A stretch of DNA of 64,000 bases, taken from Paracoccus amoyensis. Lineage in GTDB: Bacteria; Pseudomonadota; Alphaproteobacteria; Rhodobacterales; Rhodobacteraceae. This document shows positions 1 to 9,581 of the stretch, piece after piece. A program made the translations under genes and the position numbers. The notes below the pieces were generated by a model that saw only the letters and a list, made by a program, of their open reading frames with translations, made no database searches and had not been told where the DNA came from. The stretch's first letter is position 1. Every line of letters starts with the position of its first letter. The stretch covers positions 806,001-870,000 of the forward strand of contig NZ_JACOQL010000001.1 of the NCBI RefSeq assembly GCF_014490725.1. The letters run 5' to 3'.

Positions 1-1523
1 ATTTCAAGAATTTGCGTCGGCAGCACCTCATCGCCGTTCGGGCCAATCAATCCGACCGCAATCGGAATGACGCGTGCCGGCTTGTCGGGCTGCCCCGGCG
101 TCGGTGGCGTATTTTGCGTGAAGGTCAGCGTCAACGTGCCGCCCGCCGTGGTTTCCGACCACTCCTCGACCATGTTCAGATGCGGGGTGCCGGCATCTGT
201 ATACCAATGCTTGAACTGGGTCAGATCGCGCCCGGTCGCATCCTGGAACACGTTCAGCCAATCCTCGATGGTTGCGGCGTCGCCATCGTGACGGTCGAAA
301 TACAGATCCAATGCCTGACGATAACTGTCGTCGCCGATCAGGCGTTTCAGCATGCCGATCACCTCGGCACCTTTTTCATAGACGGTCGCGGTGTAGAAAT
401 TGTTGATTTCTTCATAGTGGTCGGGACGCGGCGGATGGGCCAGCGGTCCAGCGTCTTCACGGAACTGGCGCGCCCGCAGAGTTTGCACGTCCATGATCCG
501 TTTGACCGGTGCGCTGCGCATATCGCTGGTGAATTGCTGGTCGCGGAAGACCGTCAGACCCTCTTTCAGGCAAAGCTGAAACCAATCGCGACAGGTGATC
601 CGGTTACCGGTCCAGTTGTGGAAATATTCGTGGCCGATCACGCCCTCGATGCGTTCATAGTCGCCATCTGTCGCGGTTTCGGGGGACGCCAGAACCAGTT
701 TCGAGTTGAAGATGTTCAGACCCTTGTTTTCCATCGCGCCCATGTTGAAGTCGTCAACGGCAACAATATTGAACACCTCCAGATCGTATTCGCGGCCATA
801 GGCTTCTTCATCCCATTTCATCGACCGGATCAGCGATTCCATGGCGAAATCCGCGCGATCCTCATCGCCCGGTCGGACCCAGACGTTCAGATCGACCTTG
901 CGCCCGGAAAGCGTGGTAAAGCTGTCGCTGATCGCGACCAGATTTCCGGCGACCAGTGCGAACAGATAGGACGGTTTCGGCCACGGGTCATACCATTCGG
1001 TTCCACATTCCTTTTGTCCGATCAGATTGCCGTTGGACAGCAGCACATTCTGATCGCTGTGAATGCCAACCCGAAACGTCGTCATGACATCCGGGCGGTC
1101 CGGATAGAAGGTGATGTGGCGAAAACCCTGGGCTTCGCACTGCGTGCAGAACATGCCGCCGGACATGTAAAGCCCTTCAAAGGTTGTGTTCGCCATCGGG
1201 TTGATCTCGACCTCGGTCTCGACCGTGAAGGGGGCATCGGGCAGGGCGGTTGCGGCAATGGTCAGGGTTTCATCCTGCCGCGTGACATGGGCCGGATCTG
1301 GTTCATGACCGTCGATGGTCAACGAGATCAGCTTCACCTCTTCCCCGCCGTCAAGGACCAGATCCTGAGACTGGCCGGAATCTCGCGGGGCGAAGGACAG
1401 GATCGCTTTGACGCGCGTTGCATCGGGAACCAGCGTAAAATCCAGTCGCGTTTCGGACAGGATGAATGGATAGGGGCGGTAATCGGCAAGATATTGCACA
1501 ATTTGACGCTTTTCTTGGGCCAT
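1..1523 (-). CDS. pepN: aminopeptidase N (M1 metallopeptidase), 3' end missing
   Basis: Translation of the minus strand from the ATG at 1523 gives an open frame of about 507 residues that runs off the left edge. It has the M1 exopeptidase motif GAMEN (residues 261-265), the zinc site HEYFH (298-302) and the third zinc ligand Glu about 20 residues later (E321), all in the order seen in gluzincin aminopeptidases. The N-terminal part matches the beta-sandwich domain of PepN. PepN removes N-terminal residues from peptides in the cytoplasm; the full enzyme is about 850-870 residues, so roughly 60 percent is present. The opposite strand also carries a long open frame, but it has no recognisable family. 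The call rests on motif reading. Confidence 0.95.
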   Translation of the reverse strand, partial: MAQEKRQIVQYLADYRPYPFILSETRLDFTLVPDATRVKAILSFAPRDSGQSQDLVLDGGEEVKLISLTIDGHEPDPAHVTRQDETLTIAATALPDAPFTVETEVEINPMANTTFEGLYMSGGMFCTQCEAQGFRHITFYPDRPDVMTTFRVGIHSDQNVLLSNGNLIGQKECGTEWYDPWPKPSYLFALVAGNLVAISDSFTTLSGRKVDLNVWVRPGDEDRADFAMESLIRSMKWDEEAYGREYDLEVFNIVAVDDFNMGAMENKGLNIFNSKLVLASPETATDGDYERIEGVIGHEYFHNWTGNRITCRDWFQLCLKEGLTVFRDQQFTSDMRSAPVKRIMDVQTLRARQFREDAGPLAHPPRPDHYEEINNFYTATVYEKGAEVIGMLKRLIGDDSYRQALDLYFDRHDGDAATIEDWLNVFQDATGRDLTQFKHWYTDAGTPHLNMVEEWSETTAGGTLTLTFTQNTPPTPGQPDKPARVIPIAVGLIGPNGDEVLPTQILE

Positions 1524-1717
1524 GACGTCCTCTGACAGAAAAAAGCTGTTCGCTTCAAGGAACCCGAACTGTCTCAGTGTGTTAGTCGCCTGAGAGCCGG
1601 GTCGCAAGTCGGGCGGTTCAGTATCTGATGTTAGCGGCAAGAATGGCCGTATCGGGGCTGGATTGCTGTTGAAACAATGCTAAACCGGTGTCTGTAAAAG
1701 GAAATTGGAGGCCAGAA

Positions 1718-2398
1718 ATGACCTATGACCCGAACGATCCGACCCGCACCAAGCCTGCGGAGCAAGACCCGGCAGCACCCAAAGAAACATATGTTGAACC
1801 GGTAGAGCGTCGCTCGTCGCCGTTGCCGCTGATCATCGGTATCCTGCTGGCGTTGGCTTTGGCCTATTTCGCGCTGACACGCTTCATGGGCGACGATCAA
1901 GCCGCCATTGAAGGCGACAGCACGACAGTCACCACCACTGAAGAAGCCAGCGACGCTGCCGCTGCGACTGACGCAGAAGTTGCAGCCGAAGACGCTGCTG
2001 CCGAAGCCGAAGCTGCCGCGGACAATGCCGCTGCCGAAGCGGATGCCGCGATGGATTCGGCTGCCGATGCGACCACCGAAGCCGCTGACGATGCTGCCGC
2101 TGCTGCTGACAGCGCGGCCGACACCGCTGCGGAAGCCGCGTCGGATGCGCAGGATGCTGCAGCAAGTGCGGCTGATTCTGCTGCAACCGCCACGGGCGAG
2201 GCTGTTGATGACGCCGCTGCGGCTGCTGGCAACGCCGCAGATGCCGCTGGCGAAGCTGCATCGGACGCTGCCAACGCGGCCTCGGATGCTGCATCCAGCG
2301 CGGCTGACGCTGCTGCTGAGGCAACCAACGACGCCGCAGAATCCGTTGACGACGCGATTTCGGTCGAGGGTGAGGAAAACACCGCTCCGGCCAACTGA
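1718..2398 (+). CDS. membrane-anchored alanine-rich acidic protein
   Basis: No family recognised. The start at 1718 follows a TTGGAGG ribosome site; a GTG further up (1688) is less likely. The 226-residue product has a short proline-rich N-terminal tail, one transmembrane segment at about residues 35-56 (LIIGILLALALAYF), then about 160 residues made almost only of Ala, Asp, Glu, Thr and Ser in a loose A-x-D-A-A periodicity. This should form a long, acidic, helical rod, probably in the periplasm because the short N-tail is followed by a single anchor. It resembles TolA-like or LEA-like spacers in composition only. The repeat gives long open frames on all strands, which are not genes. Monocistronic: a terminator follows directly. 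Confidence 0.75.
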   Translation: MTYDPNDPTRTKPAEQDPAAPKETYVEPVERRSSPLPLIIGILLALALAYFALTRFMGDDQAAIEGDSTTVTTTEEASDAAAATDAEVAAEDAAAEAEAAADNAAAEADAAMDSAADATTEAADDAAAAADSAADTAAEAASDAQDAAASAADSAATATGEAVDDAAAAAGNAADAAGEAASDAANAASDAASSAADAAAEATNDAAESVDDAISVEGEENTAPAN

Positions 2399-2422
2399 TC
2401 CGCAGCTTCTTGACGCAGTTCG

Positions 2423-2458
2423 ACCGCCCAAGGCTTTCGTCCTGGGCGGTTTTCTTAT
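2423..2458 (+). terminator. rho-independent terminator after the alanine-rich gene
   Basis: ACCGCCCAAGG and CCTGGGCGGT can pair with one bulged base around a short loop, followed by TTTTCTTATTT. It lies 25 bases after the stop at 2398. Confidence 0.8.
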
Positions 2459-2576
2459 TTCACCACGGCAAACTTGCCGATTGTTCCGTTTCTTTTTCCC
2501 CATGGTCTTGTGAAAGATTATTGCGCGATGCTATGCATCCTGCGGGTTAACCTATCGAATTGGGGGCGATGAAGCC

Positions 2577-4151
2577 ATGAGGATTGGCGCGTTAAGGGAA
2601 AGCTATGATGGCGAAGCGCGGGTCGCGATTACGCCTTCGTCCGCCGGGCATCTGCAAAAGCTTGGGCATGAGGTTTTCATCGAAAGCAGGGCAGGTGAAA
2701 AGGCCGGCTTCTCCGATGAGGATTACCGCAAGGCGGGCGTCACAATCGAACCGACTGCCGCAGAGCTGATCGCGGATACAGACGTTGTCGCCAAAGTCCG
2801 CCAGCCGACCGAGGCGGAGTTGCGCCAGATGCGCGATGGTCAGACGATCATTTCCTTCTTTTATCCGGGGCAGAGCCCGGAGCTTTTGGACATCGCAAAA
2901 GATCAGGGTGTTACCGCCATTGCGATGGACATGGTGCCGCGCATCAGCCGCGCACAGAAAATGGATGCATTGTCGTCGATGGCCAACATCGCCGGTTATC
3001 GCGCCGTGATCGAGGCTGCGAATAACTTTGGTCGCTTCTTCACCGGTCAGGTCACGGCTGCGGGCAAGGTTCCCCCGGCCAAGGTTCTGGTCGTGGGTGC
3101 GGGCGTCGCGGGTCTGGCGGCCATCGGCACCGCCGTCAGTCTGGGTGCGCAGGTCTATGCCTTTGACGTGCGTCCCGAAGTGGCGGAGCAAATTGAATCG
3201 ATGGGCGCCGAGTTCGTTTACCTCGACTTCAATGAACAGGCGCAGGACGGAGCGGCGACGGGTGGCTATGCGGCGCCGTCCAGCCCCGAGTTCCGCGAAA
3301 AACAGCTTGAGAAATTCCGCGAGCTGGCCCCGCAGATGGACGTGGTCATCACGACTGCGCTGATCCCGGGCCGCGATGCGCCAAAGCTGTGGACCAAGGA
3401 CATGGTCGAGGCGATGAAACCCGGCAGCGTCATCGTTGATCTTGCCGCCGAAAAGGGCGGCAACTGCGAACTGACCATTCCGGACGAACGCTTCGTTACC
3501 GAAAACGGTGTCATCATCATCGGCTATACCGATTTCCCGTCACGCATGGGTGCACAAGCATCCGAGCTTTACGGTAACAACATCCGCCATTTCATGACCG
3601 ATCTGACGCCCAAGAAAGACGGCGTCATCAATCACAACATGGAAGACGATGTGATCCGTGGCGCAACCGTGACCCATGCCCATGACGTCACATGGCCGCC
3701 ACCGCCGCCAAAGATTGCTGCAATCGCGGCACAGAAGCCCAAGGAAAAGAAGAAAGAACTGACGCCCGAAGAACGCAAGGCTGCCGAGGCGGCTGCGTTC
3801 CGCGCCGATACCAAGAACCAGATCATGTTGCTGGGTGGTGGTGGTATCGTGCTGCTCCTGATCGGATTGGTCGCACCCGCCAGTTTCATGACGCATTTCA
3901 TTGTGTTCGTGCTGGCCTGCTTTATCGGCTTCCGCGTGATCTGGAACGTGGCCCATTCGCTGCACACGCCGCTGATGGCCATAACCAACGCGATCAGTTC
4001 GATCATCATCCTCGGCGCATTGATGCAGATCGGATCAGGGTCGATCTGGGTCATGGCCCTGGCCGCGCTGGCGGTGCTGATGGCCGGCGTCAACATCTTC
4101 GGTGGCTTCATGGTCACGCGTCGCATGTTGGCAATGTTCCAGAAGTCGTAA
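2577..4151 (+). CDS. pntA: NAD(P) transhydrogenase subunit alpha
   Basis: The proton-translocating transhydrogenase moves hydride between NADH and NADP+ at the inner membrane, using the proton gradient to make NADPH. This 524-residue alpha subunit has the NAD-binding domain I with the [15 protein letters not shown] loop and the [11 protein letters not shown] nucleotide fold at about 178-188. A charged linker rich in Lys, Glu and Pro follows (about 375-410), then four hydrophobic segments forming the alpha part of membrane domain II. It is the fused form, as in E. coli PntA (about 510 residues), not the split PntAA/PntAB of some alphaproteobacteria. GGGGG precedes the ATG. pntB starts 10 bases after its stop. 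Confidence 0.96.
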   Translation: MRIGALRESYDGEARVAITPSSAGHLQKLGHEVFIESRAGEKAGFSDEDYRKAGVTIEPTAAELIADTDVVAKVRQPTEAELRQMRDGQTIISFFYPGQSPELLDIAKDQGVTAIAMDMVPRISRAQKMDALSSMANIAGYRAVIEAANNFGRFFTGQVTAAGKVPPAKVLVVGAGVAGLAAIGTAVSLGAQVYAFDVRPEVAEQIESMGAEFVYLDFNEQAQDGAATGGYAAPSSPEFREKQLEKFRELAPQMDVVITTALIPGRDAPKLWTKDMVEAMKPGSVIVDLAAEKGGNCELTIPDERFVTENGVIIIGYTDFPSRMGAQASELYGNNIRHFMTDLTPKKDGVINHNMEDDVIRGATVTHAHDVTWPPPPPKIAAIAAQKPKEKKKELTPEERKAAEAAAFRADTKNQIMLLGGGGIVLLLIGLVAPASFMTHFIVFVLACFIGFRVIWNVAHSLHTPLMAITNAISSIIILGALMQIGSGSIWVMALAALAVLMAGVNIFGGFMVTRRMLAMFQKS

Positions 4152-4161
4152 GGAGAGGTTG

Positions 4162-5604
4162 ATGGAATACGGGTTTACCACTGCGGCCTATGTCGTCGCA
4201 TCCGTTCTGTTCATCCTTTCCCTGGGTGGACTTTCGGGACAGGAAAGCGCCAAGCGCGCGATCTGGTATGGCATCGTGGGCATGGCGCTGGCCGTGCTGG
4301 CGACGCTGTTCGGGCCGGGCGCCGATAACTGGCTGTTGTCGGTCATCATGATCGCCATTGGCGGTGCCGTCGGTTGGGTCGTCGCCAAGCGCGTCCAGAT
4401 GACCGAGATGCCGCAGCTTGTCGCCGCCATGCACAGTCTTGTCGGTCTGGCGGCCGTCTTCGTGGGCTTCAACGCGGAAATCGAACTGGGACGCGTCCTG
4501 CGTGCCAAGGCCGAAGGTGTCGTCCAAGAATTTCATGGTTTCGCGGCCATTCTGGCACACAAGACACCTGCCGAAATCGCGATGCTGAAGATCGAGGTGT
4601 TTCTGGGCATCTTCATCGGCGCGGTGACGTTCACCGGATCGGTCGTGGCGTTCGGCAAGTTGTCGGGCCGGGTCGATGGCAAGCCGAAAAAGCTGCCCGG
4701 CGGCCATCTGTTGAATGCGGCTGCGTTGGCGCTGTCGATCCTGCTGGGTATCCTTTACTGCATGGGCACCGGCCCTGCGATCCTGTGGCTGATCCTGATC
4801 ACGCTGCTGGCCTTCTTCATCGGCTATCATCTGATCATGGGCATCGGCGGCGCGGATATGCCGGTCGTCGTGTCGATGCTGAACAGCTATTCCGGCTGGG
4901 CGGCGGCGATGATCGGCTTTACGCTGTCGAACGATCTGCTGATCGTGACCGGCGCGCTTGTCGGCTCGTCCGGTGCCATTCTGTCCTACATTATGTGCAA
5001 GGCGATGAACCGGAATTTCGTCAGCGTCATTCTGGGCGGTTTTGGAGGTGAGCAAGGACCGGCAGCGGAAATCGAAGGCGAACAGATCGCCATTGATGCC
5101 GAGGGGGTCGCAGCCGCGCTGAACGATGCCGACAGTGTCGTGATCGTTCCGGGCTATGGTATGGCGGTTGCGCAAGCTCAGGGCGCGGTCAGCGAATTGA
5201 CCCGCAAACTGCGTGCGGCCGGCAAAGAGGTCCGCTTTGCCATCCACCCCGTTGCGGGGCGGCTGCCGGGGCACATGAACGTGCTTCTGGCCGAGGCCAA
5301 GGTTCCCTATGACATCGTGCTTGAGATGGATGAGATCAACGACGATTTCCCGAATACGGATGTCGTCATCATCATCGGGTCCAATGACATCGTGAACCCT
5401 GCCGCGCAGGACGATCCGAATAGTCCCATTGCCGGGATGCCGGTTCTGGAAGTGTGGAAGGCCAAGCAGGTGTTTGTATCGAAGCGCGGCCAGGGCACCG
5501 GTTATTCCGGGATCGAAAACCCGCTGTTCTTCAAGGACAACACCCGGATGTTCTATGGCGATGCCAAGGATTCGATCAACAAGCTGCTGCCGATGATCGA
5601 CTGA
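4162..5604 (+). CDS. pntB: NAD(P) transhydrogenase subunit beta
   Basis: Second subunit of the transhydrogenase encoded with pntA, 480 residues. The N-terminal half has about nine membrane segments that complete the proton channel (domain II). The C-terminal third is the NADP(H)-binding domain III, with [10 protein letters not shown], the [14 protein letters not shown] stretch and [14 protein letters not shown], which are family hallmarks. The start at 4162 follows AAGGAGAGG; an in-frame ATG 60 bases upstream lies inside pntA and has no such site. A terminator closes the two-gene operon. Confidence 0.96.
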   Translation: MEYGFTTAAYVVASVLFILSLGGLSGQESAKRAIWYGIVGMALAVLATLFGPGADNWLLSVIMIAIGGAVGWVVAKRVQMTEMPQLVAAMHSLVGLAAVFVGFNAEIELGRVLRAKAEGVVQEFHGFAAILAHKTPAEIAMLKIEVFLGIFIGAVTFTGSVVAFGKLSGRVDGKPKKLPGGHLLNAAALALSILLGILYCMGTGPAILWLILITLLAFFIGYHLIMGIGGADMPVVVSMLNSYSGWAAAMIGFTLSNDLLIVTGALVGSSGAILSYIMCKAMNRNFVSVILGGFGGEQGPAAEIEGEQIAIDAEGVAAALNDADSVVIVPGYGMAVAQAQGAVSELTRKLRAAGKEVRFAIHPVAGRLPGHMNVLLAEAKVPYDIVLEMDEINDDFPNTDVVIIIGSNDIVNPAAQDDPNSPIAGMPVLEVWKAKQVFVSKRGQGTGYSGIENPLFFKDNTRMFYGDAKDSINKLLPMID

Positions 5605-5625
5605 GCCGACATCGCCTGTGACTGA

Positions 5626-5663
5626 AAACGGGGCCGTAACCATCCGGTCCCGTTTGATTTTTT
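5626..5663 (+). terminator. rho-independent terminator after pntAB
   Basis: AAACGGGGCC pairs with GGTCCCGTTT across an 8-10 base loop, followed by GATTTTTTG. It lies about 20 bases after the pntB stop. Confidence 0.85.
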
Positions 5664-5809
5664 GCTTGCCTGAAAAAGCAGCAATCAGCCATGCTTGTAT
5701 GTGCAGAGGCTGATAAGTGAATCGCAGGTCAGATGCCGCATCTGTCGGCAGCTGTTCACATGCGGCGGAATCGGCTGTCATGCGCTGGCAACCAAAATGG
5801 GACAGAACC

Positions 5810-7243
5810 ATGCAGCCGACCGAATCCACTCATGTCGCAGGGGGCGACGCCTCGCTTTACAACGAGGATCTTGCCCCGATTCCGCGTGAAAAACGCACCT
5901 GGGGCGCGTTCGAGATTTTCAACGTCTGGAACAACGATATTCAAAGCCTGTTTGGCTATACGCTGGCGGCATCCTTGTTTCTGTCCTACGGGTTGAACGG
6001 TTGGCTGACCTTTGCCGCAATCGTCGTGTCTGGCCTGCTGGTGATGTGGCTGGTGAACCTGTCGGGGCGCCCCTCGGTCCGGTATGGGATCCCCTATGCT
6101 GTGATGGCGCGGGCGTCGATGGGGGTGAAGGGGGCGCGTTTTCCAGCGTTGGTCCGGGGGATCGTCGCGATTTTCTGGTATGGGGTTCAGACCTATTTTG
6201 CGTCAACAGCCGTGGCCTTGGCGATCTATGCATTGTTCGGCATCGAGCGTGGGACAGGCGGCTTTCTGGGTTTGACCGGCGTTGACTGGGTCGCCTATAT
6301 CATTGTCGCGGGATTTCAGATCGGCCTGTTCCTGATGGGGATTGAATGGGTCGGGAAATTCCTGAACTGGGCCGGTCCGTTCGTCTATCTCGTGATGATT
6401 GCGCTGGCCCTGATGATCTGGTGGAAAGCCGGAAACGGGATCTGGACCGAGATCGGGACAATCTTTCAGGGCGGTGAAAGCGAGCGCAGCACCATCGCCG
6501 GATTCATCGCCGTGGTCGGAACAATGGTTGCCTATTTCGCGGCCGTGGTCATCAACTTCGGCGACTTCTCTCGCTTCGTGAAAACCGAAGGCCAGATGCG
6601 TTCGGGCAACTTCTGGGGACTGCCGGTGTCGATGGCGTTCTTTTCCTTCATCGCGCTGTTCATCACGGCAGGCGCAGTAGTTCTGTTCGGCGAACGTCTG
6701 ACCGATCCGACCGAGATCGTGGCCCGCGTCGACAGCCTTGCCCTGACGCTGATCGCCGCCGTCACCTTCTTTGCGGCAACCGTTGGGATCAATCTGGTCG
6801 CGAACTTCATCCCGGCCGCCTATGACATTTGCAACCTGTCCCCGGCGAATATTACCGCAAAGCAAGGCGGGCTGATCACCGCGGCAATTGCCTTCGTGAT
6901 CGGCGCTCTGTGGGTGTCGCTGATCTCGACCATGGGGATAGCGGGCTTTGTCGATACGCTGGGCGCGATCCTTGCACCGCTTTATGGCATTCTGATTGCT
7001 GACTATTATGTGGTCCAGAAACGCGAGTTGCAGGTGAAGCACCTGTTCAGCGCCGATCCATCCGGTCCGTATTACTATGACAATGGCTGGAACACGCGCG
7101 CGATCATCGCTGTCGGCATCGCGGCGCTGTTTTCCATCGGCACCGTCTGGCATCCTGCATTGCAGGCTTTGTCCGGCTTTGGCTGGCTGATAGGTGCGGT
7201 TCTGGGCGGGGTGCTGTATATCCTGCTGACGAAACGTCGCTGA
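5810..7243 (+). CDS. NCS1-family nucleobase/cation symporter
   Basis: A 477-residue permease with about twelve hydrophobic segments. The N-terminal block with NVWNNDIQSLFGY and the later segments match the nucleobase:cation symporter-1 family, which imports cytosine, uracil, allantoin, hydantoin or thiamine. The sequence does not tell which substrate. The ATG at 5810 follows GGGACAG; in-frame starts at 5780 and GTG 5717 are possible but add residues unlike the family. There is no catabolic gene beside it, so the context does not help. It sits 13 bases before the DUF3422 gene, and the two could be cotranscribed. Confidence 0.88.
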   Translation: MQPTESTHVAGGDASLYNEDLAPIPREKRTWGAFEIFNVWNNDIQSLFGYTLAASLFLSYGLNGWLTFAAIVVSGLLVMWLVNLSGRPSVRYGIPYAVMARASMGVKGARFPALVRGIVAIFWYGVQTYFASTAVALAIYALFGIERGTGGFLGLTGVDWVAYIIVAGFQIGLFLMGIEWVGKFLNWAGPFVYLVMIALALMIWWKAGNGIWTEIGTIFQGGESERSTIAGFIAVVGTMVAYFAAVVINFGDFSRFVKTEGQMRSGNFWGLPVSMAFFSFIALFITAGAVVLFGERLTDPTEIVARVDSLALTLIAAVTFFAATVGINLVANFIPAAYDICNLSPANITAKQGGLITAAIAFVIGALWVSLISTMGIAGFVDTLGAILAPLYGILIADYYVVQKRELQVKHLFSADPSGPYYYDNGWNTRAIIAVGIAALFSIGTVWHPALQALSGFGWLIGAVLGGVLYILLTKRR

Positions 7244-7256
7244 CAAGGGGGAAGGC

Positions 7257-8564
7257 GTGGGCCCAGCCACTGAACATCCGCTACGCTATGCGCTGGTGAA
7301 TGAGCTGCATGCGCGGCCTTCGCCGCGGCTCGCCGCGCCTTCCACATCCGTATTTGTGGCATTCAAAGAACCCCATGATGCGGCCAATCGCGACTATGAT
7401 CGCGACATGGCGCATCTGGTAGAATTGACGACACGGCACGGCGGGCCGCGTCCCGACGCGGAGGAAAGCCACTATCAGGGGCAGTTGGGCCGCTATGCCC
7501 TGAAATGGGAAAGCCATACGGAATTCGTGACCTACATGGCCACGACGCCGGGACTGCCAATCCGTCCGTTCGATCCAAGCGCCGCAGCGATCTTTCCTGA
7601 AGAGTGGCAACTTCATGCCCCCGGAAAACGGGTCGCGGCGGTCATGGTGCAGGTCGATATTCTGCCCGACAATCCCGAAGAGGTGCTGGGCAAGATTTCC
7701 GACTGGTTTGCGCAGGAAAGCCTGACGGCCGTCTGGGTGCTGGAAGAAGCCGCCATGATCGCCACGGATTTCCGCATCGATGCGAATGGCTGGATGCGTT
7801 TCGCGATGTTCGTCCGCCGCGATGTCGGCGAAGCCCGCACCGGCCGTCTTGTGCATCGGCTTGTCGAGCTGGAAACCTATCGCGCCATGTCGATGCTGGG
7901 CCTTGGTCGCGCGCGTGAGTTGAGCCGCCGACTGAATGAGCTGGAGGTGCAACTGGCAGCCATCGTCGAAAGCATGAATGACGATTCCCGTCCGGCTGAC
8001 GCTGTCTTGCAGGATCTGTTGTCCATCTCGGCAGAGCTTGAGGCGCAGGCCATGCAGCATTCTTTCCGCTTTGGTGCCACCACGGCCTACCAGGCGATTG
8101 TCATGGATCGGATCGAGGCATTGCGCGAAACCCGCTTTCTGGGCCGCCAGATGCTGACCGAATTCATGCGCCGCCGGTATCTGCCTGCGATGCGCACCAC
8201 CGCCTCGGCCGAGGGGCGGCTGCGGACGATGCTGGAACGGACAACGCGGGCGGCCGAGTTGCTGCGGACACGGGTCGATGTGGAACGATCTGCGCAAAAT
8301 CAGGAACTGATGACCCGTATGGACCGCCGAGCAGATCTGCAATTGCGCCTGCAACACACCGTCGAAGGACTGTCCGTGGTCGCGATCAGCTATTATGCGG
8401 TTGGGCTGCTGTCTTATGCACTGTATCCCGTGGCTTCTAATTTGGGGGTAGACAAGGCCTATCTGATTGCTGGTCTGACACCGCTTGTCGTCCTGGCGGT
8501 TTGGGGGGGAATGCGACAAATTCGCAAGCGGCTGCATCGCCATGCGCCGGGCGATGATTTCTGA
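7257..8564 (+). CDS. DUF3422 family membrane-anchored protein
   Basis: The 435-residue product begins with a conserved block (RYALVNELHARPSP) typical of DUF3422 proteins and ends with two hydrophobic segments at about 370-420 separated by a short turn, followed by a basic tail. The soluble part includes a long predicted helical stretch (about 215-360) likely to form a coiled coil. The function of the family is unknown; the layout suggests a cytoplasmic domain held to the inner membrane by a C-terminal hairpin. The GTG start at 7257 follows AAGGGGGAAG. It lies 13 bases after the NCS1 permease. Confidence 0.85.
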   Translation: MGPATEHPLRYALVNELHARPSPRLAAPSTSVFVAFKEPHDAANRDYDRDMAHLVELTTRHGGPRPDAEESHYQGQLGRYALKWESHTEFVTYMATTPGLPIRPFDPSAAAIFPEEWQLHAPGKRVAAVMVQVDILPDNPEEVLGKISDWFAQESLTAVWVLEEAAMIATDFRIDANGWMRFAMFVRRDVGEARTGRLVHRLVELETYRAMSMLGLGRARELSRRLNELEVQLAAIVESMNDDSRPADAVLQDLLSISAELEAQAMQHSFRFGATTAYQAIVMDRIEALRETRFLGRQMLTEFMRRRYLPAMRTTASAEGRLRTMLERTTRAAELLRTRVDVERSAQNQELMTRMDRRADLQLRLQHTVEGLSVVAISYYAVGLLSYALYPVASNLGVDKAYLIAGLTPLVVLAVWGGMRQIRKRLHRHAPGDDF

Positions 8565-8623
8565 CTTGTGAAACCGGGCAGGGGTTCCGATAAGCGCATT
8601 CTGATTTATCAACAGGATGGACC

Positions 8624-8698
8624 ATGCGACTGATCCTTGCCCTTTCCTCAATTTTGGCTTTGTCTGCCTGCGGGGTGCCGCTGGTTCCCTTCATCTGA
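8624..8698 (+). CDS. very small lipoprotein (24 residues)
   Basis: A 25-codon frame starting at ATG 8624 behind an AGGATGG site encodes a signal peptide of about 15 residues with a lipobox LSAC, then only nine residues after the cysteine (CGVPLVPFI). That is enough for a lipidated anchor peptide in the outer or inner membrane. No family can be named, but lipoproteins of this minimal entericidin-like size are common and easily missed. It lies between the DUF3422 gene and the Spx/ArsC gene, 20 bases before the latter. The start codon, ribosome site and lipobox together make it credible; expression is not shown. Confidence 0.6.
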   Translation: MRLILALSSILALSACGVPLVPFI

Positions 8699-8718
8699 CC
8701 GAGCTATCCGAGGGTATT

Positions 8719-9063
8719 ATGGCAAAGACTTTGAAAATGTTCGGCCTTGCGCATTGTTCGACCTGTCAGAAGGCGCAAGCTGCGCTGGCGGAACATGGTT
8801 GGACAGTTGAGTTTCTCGACGTTCAGAAACAGCCTTTGTCAAAGCCTGAACGTCAGCAACTTGTCGATGATTTTGGCGAAAAGATCATCAACCGCGCCAG
8901 TTTGACCTGGCGCGGGATGAGCGAGGCTGAACGCAGCGCTGACCCCGTTGAGATGATGGGCGAAAAGCCAAGTGTGATGAAGCGCCCGGCGATCATCGTC
9001 GATGATCAGCGCTTGCTGGGCTGGACCGCGAATGTCAAACGCGCTTTGGGCGTTCCAGCCTAG
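8719..9063 (+). CDS. ArsC/Spx/MgsR family redox protein
   Basis: 114 residues with the thioredoxin-fold ArsC/Spx layout: an N-terminal HCSTCQKA motif (Cys-x-x-Cys at about residues 14-17), then a central helix region and a C-terminal KPSVMKRPAIIVDD strand with the cis-proline seen in this family. Family members include arsenate reductases and Spx-like transcription partners. It lacks the ars operon context (no arsR, arsB), so arsenate reduction is not implied. The ATG at 8719 is chosen; the longer frame upstream overlaps the small lipoprotein gene. Confidence 0.82.
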   Translation: MAKTLKMFGLAHCSTCQKAQAALAEHGWTVEFLDVQKQPLSKPERQQLVDDFGEKIINRASLTWRGMSEAERSADPVEMMGEKPSVMKRPAIIVDDQRLLGWTANVKRALGVPA

Positions 9064-9069
9064 GCTTGA

Positions 9070-9492
9070 TTACCGATTGGCCAGTGACTGTATCAACGGC
9101 AGCACGGGTGTCAGGTCGTAACCAGCTTCTGCGGCCGTTTTCAGCAGATCATCCTGCGGAATTCGGCCCGCATTTGCCAAAGCCCACAAAATTGTCGAAC
9201 GGTTGCCCGACCGGCAATAGGCCACAGCGGGGCGTGGGCCGGTCAATGCCTTCGCGTAACCTTCTACCAAATCGGGTGTAATCTGACCGGGCGAGAAGGG
9301 AAGGTAGTGATATTCCATGCCCGCATTCTGCGCCGCAATCGCCATTGCCTGATTGTCGATGGTCGCATCAACCTCATCATCGGGGCGGTTGTTGATCAGC
9401 GTCTTGAAGCCGGCTTCAGAAAGCAGCGGAAGATCCTCGGGCAGTATCTGGGGCGAAACGGCAAGATCGGGGCTAAGTTGACGAAGATCCAT
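9070..9492 (-). CDS. TIGR01244-type phosphatase/sulfur transferase (DUF442)
   Basis: 140 residues starting MDLRQLSPDLAVSPQ, the typical start of the TIGR01244/DUF442 family. It contains the cysteine-phosphatase-like loop CRSGNRS (about residues 98-104) and LINNRPDDE near residue 35. These domains also occur fused to beta-lactamase-like persulfide dioxygenases, and a role in sulfide or persulfide metabolism has been proposed for relatives. Two in-frame ATGs lie upstream (to 9570), but the one at 9492 fits the family start. It converges on the ArsC/Spx gene with 6 bases between stops. Confidence 0.82.
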   Translation of the reverse strand: MDLRQLSPDLAVSPQILPEDLPLLSEAGFKTLINNRPDDEVDATIDNQAMAIAAQNAGMEYHYLPFSPGQITPDLVEGYAKALTGPRPAVAYCRSGNRSTILWALANAGRIPQDDLLKTAAEAGYDLTPVLPLIQSLANR

Positions 9493-9581
9493 GACGGGCC
9501 TTTTGAGAGTTTGGGATTTGATGGGTAGCTTTGTCATGCACGGGTCCGCGATACCAGCCCCATGCTGCATTTGGTCGCGAA

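Noticed and set aside
12..1535. Long open frame of 507 codons on the plus strand
   Set aside because: It lies antisense to pepN, which carries the GAMEN and HEYFH motifs in order. The plus-strand product has no family and is a shadow of GC-rich codon use.
4114..5829. 571-codon open frame on the minus strand
   Set aside because: Antisense to pntB, whose domains are clear. His/Asp/Arg-rich composition shows it is a shadow.
7281..8651. 456-codon open frame on the minus strand
   Set aside because: Antisense to the DUF3422 gene; no start signal and low-complexity composition.
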